A stretch of DNA of 64,000 bases, from assembly GCA_963761445.1 (NCBI GenBank), contig CAVXHV010000009.1:496001-560000 (forward strand), given 5' to 3'. The position numbers and the translations under genes are program-made. The stretch is from CAVXHV01 sp963761445. Lineage in GTDB: Bacteria > Planctomycetota > Planctomycetia > Isosphaerales > Isosphaeraceae. A model generated the notes under the pieces. It was not told the DNA's origin, did no database searches, and saw only the letters and a program-made list of their open reading frames with translations. Positions 38,473 through 48,469 of the stretch are shown in pieces. Within the stretch, counting starts at the first letter, position 1, and each line of letters begins with the position of its first letter.

Positions 38473-41400
38473 GTGTTTCGAAATATCATCGCGTCCGGTC
38501 GGGTGCGGGAATTCGCTCTGGGGAGTAGACCCTTACACCATGATCCGACGGAGATGCATCCATGGCCTTTTCTTTCCGGCTGTCCGGTGTTGGTTTGCGC
38601 GGCGGTGCGCGCGGCGAGCAGAGTTTTCGAGTGCGGCGGTGTGGCCGCGCGGAACCGGTTTCGGTTCGATTGGGAGCGTGCCGAAGAGCGAACGTTGCTG
38701 GCGACGATGATGTGGGCCAATCCGGCAGGCGGCGACTGGGACACCGCCAGCAACTGGGTCAATGCCGCCGACCCGAGCGACCAGCACGTGCCGACGGCCT
38801 CCGACGCCGCCGCCATTGACTTGCCCGACATCACGGTCACGCACGACTCGGGAACGGACTCGGTCAACAGCATCACCAGCCAAGACCCGATCGCGATCGA
38901 CGGCGGCTCCCTCACGATTGCCACGGCCTCGATGATCAACAGCACCCTGACACTCGCATTCAACAGTCTGATTGCGGGTTCGGGCGGCGGAACACTGGAG
39001 GTGAACGGACCGCTGGCCGTCAACGGTTTGTTCACACTCGGCGCAGAAACCGCCCTCACGGGCAGCGGCACCGTAGACGCCTACGGCGGGCTGAATATTA
39101 ATGGTGCCGACGTCTCGATTCGGGGCACGACGCTCAACAACCACGGCGCGGCCACCTGGGACATCGAGAGTGGGAACGACTCGCTCTCCGCGGGAGCGGT
39201 GTTCAACAACCTTGCCGGCGCAACCGTCGCGGCCGTTGGTGCCGCCGGCTCCTATGTTGGGGGAGACGGCGTCTTCAACAATGCCGGTACCTTCACGTCC
39301 ACGACGGCCGCCAGCGGGGATGACGACTTCGTCCCTGTGTTCAACAACAGCGGGACAGTCGACCTGCAGGGGGGCGAGCTGGAGCTGGAAGGTGATGGCG
39401 TGACACCGGGTACCGGCACGTTTATCGGGGCCTCTGGAACTTATCTCGACCTGGCCAACGAGGTTCTGGCACCCAGCTCAGTCGTTTCCTCGGACGGGAT
39501 CGTCGCGATGATCATCTGCACGGATGCGGGCAGCTATCGTGCGGCCGGAGGCACCGTTGCCGACGATGCGACCTTCACCGGACCGGTGGAGAGTCTGGGC
39601 AGCTCGCTGGAAGTCTCGGGCAGCGAAGGCGGTTCAGTTAGCTTCACGCCGGCGGTGGGCGGGCCGGTGACTTTGACCACCGGGACACTGACGGTCGATC
39701 CGGATGCCACCCTGAGCGGCACCGACAGCTTCGTGGTTGACGGGTTATTGACGCTCAGCTCCGCGACGACCGACATCCACACGCAGCTCAGCGTCGGTGG
39801 GACCGTGGACGCGTACGGCGGGCTGGTCCTCGGCTTGAACGTCGACATCCGGGGCACCACCCTGATCAATCACGGCGCGGGCACCGGGGACACCGGGAAC
39901 GGCGCCATCAATCTCTCTGACGGTGCCGCGATCGACAACCTGGCGGGTGCGACTTTCGCGGCCGTGGGTGGCTTCATCGTCGGGGGTGATGGCACATTCG
40001 ACAACGCTGGCACCTTCACGGCCTCGACGGACTTTGGAGGCTACGTCAATATCGGTGCTGCGGTTGTCGAGAACACCGGGACGATCGTCGTGCAGGCGGG
40101 CGAGCTGGACGTCACGGGCAATGGGGTGACACCCATCACCGGCACGATCAACGCCGCGGCGGGGACCGCTCTGTACCTTGGCAACCTGGTGCTGGCACCG
40201 GGCTCGGTGATCTCCTCCGCGGGACGAGTGACACTCGACGAATGCACGGAGGAAGGCACGTTCAGCACCACCGGCAGCACCGTCGCCGTCGACACGAGCT
40301 TCACCGGGCCAGTGCTCGACCTGGGCAGCTCGCTGGAGGTCGATGACAATACCGGCGCAGTGAGTTTCGCACCGGCGGTGGGCGGGCCGGTGACCTTGAC
40401 CGTCGGCAACCTGGCGATCGACACGAGCGCAACGCTGACGGGCACCGATAGCTTTGTGGTCGATGGTTTGTTGACGCTCAGCACCACGACGCTGAGCACC
40501 GACACGACCCTGAGCGTGGCGGGGACCGTCGACGCCTACGGCGGGATCGATCTGGGCAGCGAGGTCGTCATCAAAGGCACCACCCTGAACAATCACGGCG
40601 CGGCCACGTGGGACTGCTACGGCTACTACGACTTGCTCGATGCCGGAGCGACGATCAACAACCTGGCGGGCGCGACCTTCTCGGCCACTGGCAGCCAGGG
40701 GGGCACGATCCAGGCCGGGGATGGTTCGGCTGTGGCATTCCATAATGCCGGCACCTTGATCAGCTCCACGGCACCGGCCAGCGCAGCTTCCATCACGGTT
40801 CCCTTCGTCAACGCCGGGTCGGTCGACCTCGAGCAAGGAACGCTCAACCTGTCCGGCGACGGCGTGACACCCAGCACCGGCACGATCACCGCCGCGGCGG
40901 GGACGGATCTGGGCCTCAACAACCTGGTGCTGGCGCCGGGCACGGTGGTTTCGTCAAACGGGTTCGTGTCGGTGACCGGCTGCACTGTGGCTGGGAGCTT
41001 TGGGGCCGCGGGCGGCACCTATGCCCAGTCCAGCAGCTTCACCGGGACGGTGCTCGACCTGCGGAGCTCGCTCGAGGTCTACGGGACTGTAAGCTTTGAC
41101 CCGGCGTCAGGCGGGCTGGTGCCCTTGACCACCGGGACCCTCACAATCGACCCCAACTCCGTGCTGACCGGCACCGACAGCTTCGTCGCCAACGGGCTGA
41201 TGACGCTCAGCCCTGATTCGTCTCTCAGCATCTCCGGGAATGTGGACGCCTATGGCGGGCTGGCGTTTTCGGATGGGTATGTGTACATCCAAGGCACGAC
41301 GCTCGACAACTTTGGCGCGGCTACGTGGGATCTCGGCCCGTCGGCCTACATTCAGCTTGATGCGGGGGCGGTCATCAATAATATGGCGGGTGCATCGTTC

Positions 41401-44400
41401 GCGACTGTCGGTGCGAACTCGGGCGCGAACGACATCGCCGACGGCGACGGCTCGGCGGTGGCGTTCAACAATGCCGGCACGTTCACATCGTCGGCTCCCG
41501 TCGGCATCGACATTGCCGTTCCGTTCGTCAACACTGGCTCGGTTGTCGTGGAGCGGGGTTATCTGAGTGTCTCCAATATCACTGGCTCGGGCACGGTTAC
41601 GGTGGCCCCCGGCGCCTCTTTCAACGGGAGCGGCTCACTTCAATCCCCGATCATTGTCTCGAGCGGCGAGACTCTCACGACGACTCCGGGCGAGACGATC
41701 ACCGGCAGTCTGATCCTTGCGGGCGGGACCCTGGACGCCACCGGGCAACTGACAGTTGACGGCGCGCTGGCCCTGGAGAATGGGAGCACGCTTACCGGCA
41801 GCGGCCCCGTCGACGCCTACGGTGGGCTGTCGATCTCGGGCGACGTTGCGATCTCGACCACTAGCCTGAACAACCACGGCTTGGCCATCTGGGATGAGAG
41901 CGCATCGGGGCCGAACAACGTCGTCACTCTTTTCGCCGGGGCGGTGATCAATAACCTGGCGGATGCGACTTTCACATCCGTCGTCGGCTCCTTTCTTGGC
42001 GGGGAGATCATTGCCGGGGACAGCTCGGCCGTGGCGTTCAACAATGCCGGGACGTTTCTCTGTCAGCAGGGGAGCCAGGGCGGCAGAACAATCATAGGTG
42101 TCCCGTTCACCCAGACGGCCTCGGGCGCGACGGTAGTCGAGGGGCCGTTGGTCATTTTGGATCTGACGGGAGATATCGCGATCGCCGGCTCGATGACGGT
42201 CGACGCCGAGGCGCGACTGGTCTTCGAAAGCGGGGGAACCGTGAGCGGATCGCTCTCCGGGGCAACGGGGTCGCTCATCTACTTCTACGGTCCGGCGTAT
42301 ACCTTGGATGCGTCCTCGAACGTCACGTCCGCCGGGACGGTGTTGTTCGAGGACGTCGCGGCGGTCGCGATCGACGGGACCTACGACGTCTCCGGAAGCA
42401 CCCAGTTGTATAGCGGCACCGTCACGTTCACCGGAGAGATCGCCGACCTGGGCTCCGACCTGAATCTCTACGACAGCACGTTGGACATCACAACGGCTCA
42501 GTCGCTCAGCCTCACCAGCGTGGAGATCTACGGTGGAACGCTCAGCGGGGCGGGGTCGGGTGAGATGACGGTCACCGGCTCGATGAGCTGGGAGTTCGGC
42601 ACGATCTCGGATTTGGGATCGCTCACGATCGCCAGCGGCGCGACGCTTGACCTCGGCGGCCTGCAGCTCTCGCTCGAGACGCTGGATGATACTACGCTCT
42701 ACAATGCCGGAATGGCTACCTTGACCAGTGTTTACTACCCGGACGGAATTGCACTCCAGGACGGCGCCGGCATCGACAACGGGCCCGGGGGCAGCTTCAC
42801 ATTGCTGGACGCCTACGAGGGTGCGTACATCGACAGCGACAACTCGCCGACCTTCTTCGCGAATGCGGGGAGCTTGATTCTGGCCGGCGAGACAGACATC
42901 CAGGCCGCGACCTTCACCGAGACGAGCACGGGGTCGACGGTGCTGGAGAGCGGCTCGCTCGAGATCGCCGGCAGTGCCTCGATCTGCGGCTCGGTCAGCG
43001 CAGCCCTCGGCACGACGGTCACGTTCGACGGCCCGTCGACGAGCTTCGGTGCGTCCTCGAGCCTCACCAGTGCGGGGACCGTGGTTTTCCTGTACAGCAC
43101 GACCACAGTCGGCGGTGCCTACGACGTGTCGGGCGTGACCATCGCCTACGACGCGGATGTGAATTTCACCGAGCCGATCACCGACCTGGGTGCTGGCCTG
43201 GAGGTGGTGAATGGGACGCTCGACATCACGACGAACCAGTCGTTTCGCTTCACCGACTTGTCCGTCAGCGGCATCGTGAACGGCGGGGGCGGGGACCTGA
43301 CGGTGACCGGCTCCATGACATGGAACTATGGCGCCATCTCCGGGTTCGGGACGCTGTCGATCCCGGGCCAGGCAACGCTCGCCCTGGGAACTTCAACTAC
43401 TAACGGGACCGAAACTCTCAGCGGGGTCACGCTCAACAACGCGGGCGCGACAACTCTGTCATCCAACGCGGCTTATTCGGGTTTTGGCCTGACCCTGGAG
43501 AGCAACGCCGTCGTCGATAACGAGCCGGGGGCCAGCTTCACGTTCCTGACCGGCGCGACGATCTCCAGTGACGGCACGGCGACCGCTTTCATCAACAGCG
43601 GGAACGTGATCCAGGCCACGCCTGCCGGCGCCCCGTCGTCATTCTTCGGTTCATTCATTCAAACGGACTTCACCCAGACAGGCACCGGGTCGATCGCAGT
43701 CAGCGGGGGCTCATTGGAGCTTGATGGAGTCAGCACACTTTCGGGCTCGAGCACCGCCGCCCTGGGCTCGATGCTGGCGTTCGCGGGCCCTTCGACGAAC
43801 CTGGAAGCGTCGTCAAGCGTCACTGGAGCTGGCACCTTGCTTCTGGAGAACTCGGTTTCAATCGCCGGTGCGTATGACGTGACCGGAACGACCGTGGCGT
43901 ACTCGAGCAACGGCGTCACCTTCACCGCGCCGATCGCCGACCTGGGGGCTTACCTGGATATCGACGCGGCATCGGTCGACATCACGACCAACCAGTCGCT
44001 TAGCCTGAGCTACTTGAACGCCGGACCGCTCAGCGGCGGTGGCGGAAACCTGACGATCACCGGCTCCATGTACTGGGGCGGGGGAACGATTTCCGGATTT
44101 GGAACTGTGACCATCGCCCCAGGGGCGACGCTCGACCTGCCTGATGGCCGAGGTGGCACGGAATTCTTGAGCGGCGTCACGCTGGACAACGCGGGCGCGA
44201 CCACCTTCCTGGGTTACAGCATCTACAGCGGGCTGGCGCTGGAAAACGGGGCTGCGTTTGTGAACGAGCCCGGGGCGACCTTCACCATTCTGACGGCTGG
44301 CCCGATCAGCAGCGACGGCACGGCGACTTCGTTCATCAACGAGGGAGCTCTGATCAACCCCGCGACCGCGATCGGGCAGACGGTCATTGGGCCGGCATTC

Positions 44401-47400
44401 ACGCAGACGAGCACAGGAACAACTGTGGTCGCTGACAGCGAGTTGAGTCTGGTCGGAACGGGCTCTCCCGTGACGACCGCCGGAAACGTGACAGTCGAAT
44501 CAGGAGGAACGCTTACCGTCTCCACAGACTACGACCAGTCCGCCGGCTCGACGACCCTGGAATATGGCGATCTGGACGGAGGAAACGTCAACATCACGGG
44601 AGGCTCGCTTGTGGGCGTTGGCACCGTCAATGGCGATGTCTGGAGCGCCGGCACAGTCATCCCCGGCGGTATAGGCGCCGCCGGAGTTCTTGTCATCAAC
44701 GGCACCTACACCCAGACCGCCAGCGGCAGCCTCGACGTCGACCTCGGCGGTACGATGGCCGGAAGCCAGTACGACCAGCTCGTCGTATCGGGCAGCGCCA
44801 CGCTTGCGGGGACGCTCAATGTCGCCTTGATCGACGGGTTCGAGCCGGTGCTTGGAGACGCGTTCCAGGTCATGACGTTTGCCTCATCAACCGGCGTCTT
44901 CACCGACTACAACGGGATGGTTGTGGGCAATCAGTTGATTCTCAGTCCGATCTTCAATCCGGGCGACTTGACCCTGAGCATCCTGCCAGCCACGACCACG
45001 ACGACGCTCTCGCCCGCTGTGTCGCCTTCGGTTTCGGGGCAGAGCGTGACATTCACGGCGACGGTGTCGGTGGCGCGGCCGGCGACTACGGCCGATCCGA
45101 GCCCGACGGGCACGGTGACGTTCTTCGATAACGGCCATTCCATCGGCAGCGGGATGCTGAGCCTTCTGGGCGGCCAGGACCGGGCGACGTTCACGACGAA
45201 CTTGCTGAGCACAGCGAGCCATTCGATCACGGCGGCATACACGAGCGGCGACCCCAATTTCGAGCCTAGCCCCGTGTCGGCGAGCATCACGCAGGTCGTC
45301 AATCCGGCAGGTACAAGCACGACGGTCGCGACGTCGGGCAGCCCGTCCGGACCCGGCCAGACTGTTGTTTTCACGGCGACCGTCAGCGTTGTCAGCCCGG
45401 GGAGCACCGCCGTTGCGAGCCCGACCGGCACAGTCACTTTCTACGACAGTGGCGTCGCGATCGGCACAGAGACGCTGAGTATCGTGAGCGGGCAGGACCG
45501 GGCGAGCTTCTCCACCAGCTCGCTGGCCACGGGCAGCCACTCCATCACGGCGGCTTACACGAGCGGTGACGGCAACTTCAACCCGAGCCCGATATCGACC
45601 GCGATCACCCAGGTGGTGAGCGCCCCGGCTAGCGGCCAGTCGATCATCGTGCTCGATCCAACGGCTGGCGGGGCGCTCAGCCTTTCAGGAAACGCGAGCA
45701 TCAAGCTGGCCGGGGAGGTTGTCGTCGACTCGAGCTCATCGAGCGCCCTTGCGGCCAGCGGCAATGCTCAGATCAGCGCCTCGGTGATCGACGTGCACGG
45801 CGGCGTCTCGAAGAGCGGCAATGCGAGCTTCAGCCCAGCGCCAATCACGGGGGCCGCGACCGTGGCCGACCCGCTGGCGAGCCTGGCAGAGCCGGGGACG
45901 GCTGGGCTGGTTGCCCAGGGCGCGGAGACACTGAGTGGCAATTCGACCGCCACGATCCAACCCGGGATCTATAGCCAGATCACCGCCTCAGGCAATGCCA
46001 AGCTGACGCTCAGCAGCGGCATCTATTTGATTGAGGGAGGCGGATTCTCGATCTCGGGGAACGCAGGCGTGACCGGCTCGGGAGTGTTGATCGTGAATAC
46101 AGGCAGTAAGTACCCCACTACGGGCGGCACCTACGGCGGTATCACCTTGAGCGGCAATGGCTCCTACAACCTGAGTCCAATGACGACCGGGGCCTACGCT
46201 GGCATCGTGATCTTTCAGACGCGCGACAATTCCACGGCCCTTACCATCAGCGGCAATGCCTCGGGGATGAGTGGCATGATCTACGCGCCGAAGGCCGCGC
46301 TCACCGAGAGTGGCAATGCGGCGCTCGACGTCTCGCTAATCGTGGACACGCTGTCCATCAGCGGCAACGGAGCCGCGAATACGGTGACGCTCGACGCCGC
46401 GGCGGGGACGTTGGCTTACGCGCCCGCCCAGATCCGGACAGCCTATGGCATCGACAAGGTTTCGCTGGACGGGACCGGAGAGACGATCACCATCGTCGAC
46501 GCTTACGACGACCCGAGCATCCGGCAAGCCCTCGATACGTTTGACTCTCAGTTCGGTCTGACCGCGACAGGGCCGAGCCTGTACGACCGGTACGGGCCAG
46601 CCGCGTCGTTCTTGACGGTCCTCAACCAGTACGGGCAGGCCACATCCCTCCCAACCACCGACCCCAATGGCCCCGGCACGGACAACTGGGAAGTCGAGGA
46701 ATCGCTCGACGTCGAGTGGGTGCACGCCATCGCACCGGGCGCCCAGATCATCCTGGTCGAGGCCAACAGCCAGTCGCTATCCGACCTGATGACGGGCGTG
46801 GCTACGGCAGCCAGCCAGCCGGGCGTGTCGGTCGTCTCGATGAGCTGGGGCTTCGCCGAGGGCCAGGCGGTCTTCGCCGCCGATGAAGTCGCGTACGATC
46901 ACGTGTTCGACGTCCCTGGCGTGACGTTCGTTGCCAGCACGGGCGACTACGGGGCGGCCGATCCGGAGTACCCCGCTTTTTCGCCCAATGTCGTGGCGGT
47001 CGGCGGCACGAGCCTCACGCTGAACGGGGATGGTTCCTACAACAGCGAGACCGGATGGGGCTATTACTCCGATTCGGTCGGGGCTTTCATCGGCTCCGGC
47101 GGCGGCATCAGCTTGTATGAGCCCGAGCCGGCGTATCAACTCGGGGTTCAGTCCACCGGCATGCGAACCACGCCTGATGTCTCGCTCGTTGCTGATCCTT
47201 CCACCGGAGCATGGATCGCTGACCCGTATAACCTCGATCCCAGCAATCCATTCGAAGTCGTGGGCGGCACGAGCTTGTCGGCCCCGGCCTGGGCCGGGTT
47301 GGTGGCGCTGGTCAATCAAAGCCGGGCGGCCGCGGGCGAATCGACGCTGAATAGCACGAGCCCCACTGACACTCAGCAGGCCCTCTACATGCTGCCCCAG

Positions 47401-47859
47401 AGCGATTACAACGAGATTTCCAGCGGCAACAACGGCTACGCCGCGGGGGCCGGATACAATCTGGTGACCGGGCTCGGTACGCCGGTGGCCAATTTGCTGG
47501 TGCCTGACCTCGTGGCTTACGATGGGCCAGGCACGAGCTATTCGGGCTCGACCGTCGCGCCGCTGCTCGATGCAAGCCTGGTCGACACCGGGTCGACCAG
47601 CAGCGGATTGATCGACGTGTTTAGCGTGTTCGATTCCATCACGGTGACGCATGCCGGGCAGAGCCAGAAGCGTTCCGCCTTGAGGCTCGATTCATCGATT
47701 GAGCGCACATCGGCTCCGGCGGTGCAGTCTAAGCCGAGTACTCCGATCTCGATCGTCGACCAGGGGCTGGAGATTGCGACGGACGAGAGTCTGCAAGAAA
47801 CGCTCATTGGCGATCTGGCGTTCGAGCAGGTCTCGAACGGGACCCGCAAGGCGCCGTGA
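38473..47859 (+). CDS. Giant exported protein 2: beta-strand repeats, Ig-like domains, TadG-like solenoid, S53 peptidase (up to 3128 aa)
   Basis: An uninterrupted reading frame of 3128 codons; the true start may be the Met at 38554. The LEPR-XLL-like AEERTLLA is near residue 75, followed by an autotransporter-like GGDWDTASNWV segment. Five repeats of about 190-245 aa contain a VDAYGG core, near 39076, 39808, 40528, 41242 and 41810. Three or four of another type have GSMTWNYGAISGFGT-like cores near 42576, 43310 and 44065. Two Ig-like domains, then the SGNA-rich TadG-like solenoid, then S53 motifs (EESLDVEW, STGDYGAADP, GGTSLSAPAW) follow. The tail matches giant protein 1. No outer-membrane barrel is seen. 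Probably a surface protease or adhesin. Confidence 0.85.
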   Translation: MFRNIIASGRVREFALGSRPLHHDPTEMHPWPFLSGCPVLVCAAVRAASRVFECGGVAARNRFRFDWERAEERTLLATMMWANPAGGDWDTASNWVNAADPSDQHVPTASDAAAIDLPDITVTHDSGTDSVNSITSQDPIAIDGGSLTIATASMINSTLTLAFNSLIAGSGGGTLEVNGPLAVNGLFTLGAETALTGSGTVDAYGGLNINGADVSIRGTTLNNHGAATWDIESGNDSLSAGAVFNNLAGATVAAVGAAGSYVGGDGVFNNAGTFTSTTAASGDDDFVPVFNNSGTVDLQGGELELEGDGVTPGTGTFIGASGTYLDLANEVLAPSSVVSSDGIVAMIICTDAGSYRAAGGTVADDATFTGPVESLGSSLEVSGSEGGSVSFTPAVGGPVTLTTGTLTVDPDATLSGTDSFVVDGLLTLSSATTDIHTQLSVGGTVDAYGGLVLGLNVDIRGTTLINHGAGTGDTGNGAINLSDGAAIDNLAGATFAAVGGFIVGGDGTFDNAGTFTASTDFGGYVNIGAAVVENTGTIVVQAGELDVTGNGVTPITGTINAAAGTALYLGNLVLAPGSVISSAGRVTLDECTEEGTFSTTGSTVAVDTSFTGPVLDLGSSLEVDDNTGAVSFAPAVGGPVTLTVGNLAIDTSATLTGTDSFVVDGLLTLSTTTLSTDTTLSVAGTVDAYGGIDLGSEVVIKGTTLNNHGAATWDCYGYYDLLDAGATINNLAGATFSATGSQGGTIQAGDGSAVAFHNAGTLISSTAPASAASITVPFVNAGSVDLEQGTLNLSGDGVTPSTGTITAAAGTDLGLNNLVLAPGTVVSSNGFVSVTGCTVAGSFGAAGGTYAQSSSFTGTVLDLRSSLEVYGTVSFDPASGGLVPLTTGTLTIDPNSVLTGTDSFVANGLMTLSPDSSLSISGNVDAYGGLAFSDGYVYIQGTTLDNFGAATWDLGPSAYIQLDAGAVINNMAGASFATVGANSGANDIADGDGSAVAFNNAGTFTSSAPVGIDIAVPFVNTGSVVVERGYLSVSNITGSGTVTVAPGASFNGSGSLQSPIIVSSGETLTTTPGETITGSLILAGGTLDATGQLTVDGALALENGSTLTGSGPVDAYGGLSISGDVAISTTSLNNHGLAIWDESASGPNNVVTLFAGAVINNLADATFTSVVGSFLGGEIIAGDSSAVAFNNAGTFLCQQGSQGGRTIIGVPFTQTASGATVVEGPLVILDLTGDIAIAGSMTVDAEARLVFESGGTVSGSLSGATGSLIYFYGPAYTLDASSNVTSAGTVLFEDVAAVAIDGTYDVSGSTQLYSGTVTFTGEIADLGSDLNLYDSTLDITTAQSLSLTSVEIYGGTLSGAGSGEMTVTGSMSWEFGTISDLGSLTIASGATLDLGGLQLSLETLDDTTLYNAGMATLTSVYYPDGIALQDGAGIDNGPGGSFTLLDAYEGAYIDSDNSPTFFANAGSLILAGETDIQAATFTETSTGSTVLESGSLEIAGSASICGSVSAALGTTVTFDGPSTSFGASSSLTSAGTVVFLYSTTTVGGAYDVSGVTIAYDADVNFTEPITDLGAGLEVVNGTLDITTNQSFRFTDLSVSGIVNGGGGDLTVTGSMTWNYGAISGFGTLSIPGQATLALGTSTTNGTETLSGVTLNNAGATTLSSNAAYSGFGLTLESNAVVDNEPGASFTFLTGATISSDGTATAFINSGNVIQATPAGAPSSFFGSFIQTDFTQTGTGSIAVSGGSLELDGVSTLSGSSTAALGSMLAFAGPSTNLEASSSVTGAGTLLLENSVSIAGAYDVTGTTVAYSSNGVTFTAPIADLGAYLDIDAASVDITTNQSLSLSYLNAGPLSGGGGNLTITGSMYWGGGTISGFGTVTIAPGATLDLPDGRGGTEFLSGVTLDNAGATTFLGYSIYSGLALENGAAFVNEPGATFTILTAGPISSDGTATSFINEGALINPATAIGQTVIGPAFTQTSTGTTVVADSELSLVGTGSPVTTAGNVTVESGGTLTVSTDYDQSAGSTTLEYGDLDGGNVNITGGSLVGVGTVNGDVWSAGTVIPGGIGAAGVLVINGTYTQTASGSLDVDLGGTMAGSQYDQLVVSGSATLAGTLNVALIDGFEPVLGDAFQVMTFASSTGVFTDYNGMVVGNQLILSPIFNPGDLTLSILPATTTTTLSPAVSPSVSGQSVTFTATVSVARPATTADPSPTGTVTFFDNGHSIGSGMLSLLGGQDRATFTTNLLSTASHSITAAYTSGDPNFEPSPVSASITQVVNPAGTSTTVATSGSPSGPGQTVVFTATVSVVSPGSTAVASPTGTVTFYDSGVAIGTETLSIVSGQDRASFSTSSLATGSHSITAAYTSGDGNFNPSPISTAITQVVSAPASGQSIIVLDPTAGGALSLSGNASIKLAGEVVVDSSSSSALAASGNAQISASVIDVHGGVSKSGNASFSPAPITGAATVADPLASLAEPGTAGLVAQGAETLSGNSTATIQPGIYSQITASGNAKLTLSSGIYLIEGGGFSISGNAGVTGSGVLIVNTGSKYPTTGGTYGGITLSGNGSYNLSPMTTGAYAGIVIFQTRDNSTALTISGNASGMSGMIYAPKAALTESGNAALDVSLIVDTLSISGNGAANTVTLDAAAGTLAYAPAQIRTAYGIDKVSLDGTGETITIVDAYDDPSIRQALDTFDSQFGLTATGPSLYDRYGPAASFLTVLNQYGQATSLPTTDPNGPGTDNWEVEESLDVEWVHAIAPGAQIILVEANSQSLSDLMTGVATAASQPGVSVVSMSWGFAEGQAVFAADEVAYDHVFDVPGVTFVASTGDYGAADPEYPAFSPNVVAVGGTSLTLNGDGSYNSETGWGYYSDSVGAFIGSGGGISLYEPEPAYQLGVQSTGMRTTPDVSLVADPSTGAWIADPYNLDPSNPFEVVGGTSLSAPAWAGLVALVNQSRAAAGESTLNSTSPTDTQQALYMLPQSDYNEISSGNNGYAAGAGYNLVTGLGTPVANLLVPDLVAYDGPGTSYSGSTVAPLLDASLVDTGSTSSGLIDVFSVFDSITVTHAGQSQKRSALRLDSSIERTSAPAVQSKPSTPISIVDQGLEIATDESLQETLIGDLAFEQVSNGTRKAP

Positions 47860-47940
47860 CGGGGCCTGCGGGGAGCCGAGGAGACCTTCGATCGTGCGGG
47901 CGGCGGCGACCCTTCGGGTGCCCGAGACTCGCGCCGAACA
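46400..47940 (+). repeat. Duplicated block, S53 domain plus 3' flank (copy 2)
   Basis: Partner of 32600-34115. Homology continues about 80 bp beyond the stop into noncoding DNA (to about 47940, the shared CGCGCCGAACA), then ends where unrelated palindromic repeats begin. The upstream TadG-like parts match at protein level but are less alike in DNA. Confidence 0.85.
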
Positions 47941-47952
47941 CGTCGCGCGGAG

Positions 47953-48010
47953 TAGGGTGGGTGCGACCCACAAGGATATGCCGTGATCTTGTTGGGTTGC
48001 ACCCACCCTA
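47953..48010. repeat. Palindromic repeat, GGGTGGGT family, copy 2
   Basis: Left arm TAGGGTGGGTGCGACCCACA (47953-47972) and right arm 47991-48010 are near-perfect reverse complements. It belongs to the same family as 11250-11308. It lies in the 267-bp gap between giant protein 2 and the DUF4058 remnant, where no gene is seen. Confidence 0.85.
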
Positions 48011-48126
48011 CTTAGTGACACATCAGACGGATTCAGCTGGGTGCTGAAAGAAGCGTCGAATCAGGAGGCCGCGCGGGGGTATAATCGGCATACGCGGGTC
48101 TCTGTCCTTGTGCGGAGCGAAAACCC

Positions 48127-48310
48127 ATGCCGATTCACGACTGGACCCGCGTCGACGCGGGGTTGTTTCATGCGTTCCACCAAAACTGGATCGGCGTTCT
48201 TGAACGCGCGCTGAACGCGGGCGTCTTGCCGCCCGGTTACTTTGCCCTCCGCGAGCAATCGACCCGCGGACCAGTCCCGGATGTCTTGACCTTGGAGTTG
48301 CCGACCGGAG
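48127..48310 (+). pseudogene. DUF4058 gene, 5' part, interrupted by an IS21-family element
   Basis: MPIHDWTRVDAGLFHAFHQN and ALNAGVLPPGYFALREQ are the DUF4058 N-terminus. The frame runs into the insertion at 48311. Joining it with 52686 onward, minus one copy of the 6-bp duplication, restores the frame (LELPTGGDEPTG). DUF4058 function is unknown; the family is common in planctomycetes and cyanobacteria. Confidence 0.88.
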
Positions 48311-48344
48311 TGTTAGCAGCGGCCAGGAGCTGAGCCATTATCGC
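48311..48344 (+). repeat. IS21 left terminal inverted repeat
   Basis: Begins TGTTAGCAGCGGCCAGGAG and continues into CTGAGCCATTATCGC. Mismatches with the right end are at positions 4, 5, 7, 13, 17 and 19. Confidence 0.92.
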
Positions 48345-48469
48345 AGAGCCACCTGAGCCGTTTCGCGATTGGTCGATCGCGGGACTGGCCTTCCCTCACT
48401 TCATGTCAGTGCATCCGCTCGCACTTGTGAAATGCTGCAAGTAAGCTGGCATGTATCTGACGCCGAAGC

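Noticed and set aside
44700..47859. Classical autotransporter with C-terminal barrel
   Set aside because: The C-terminus is an S53 peptidase with a short tail; no amphipathic beta-barrel pattern.
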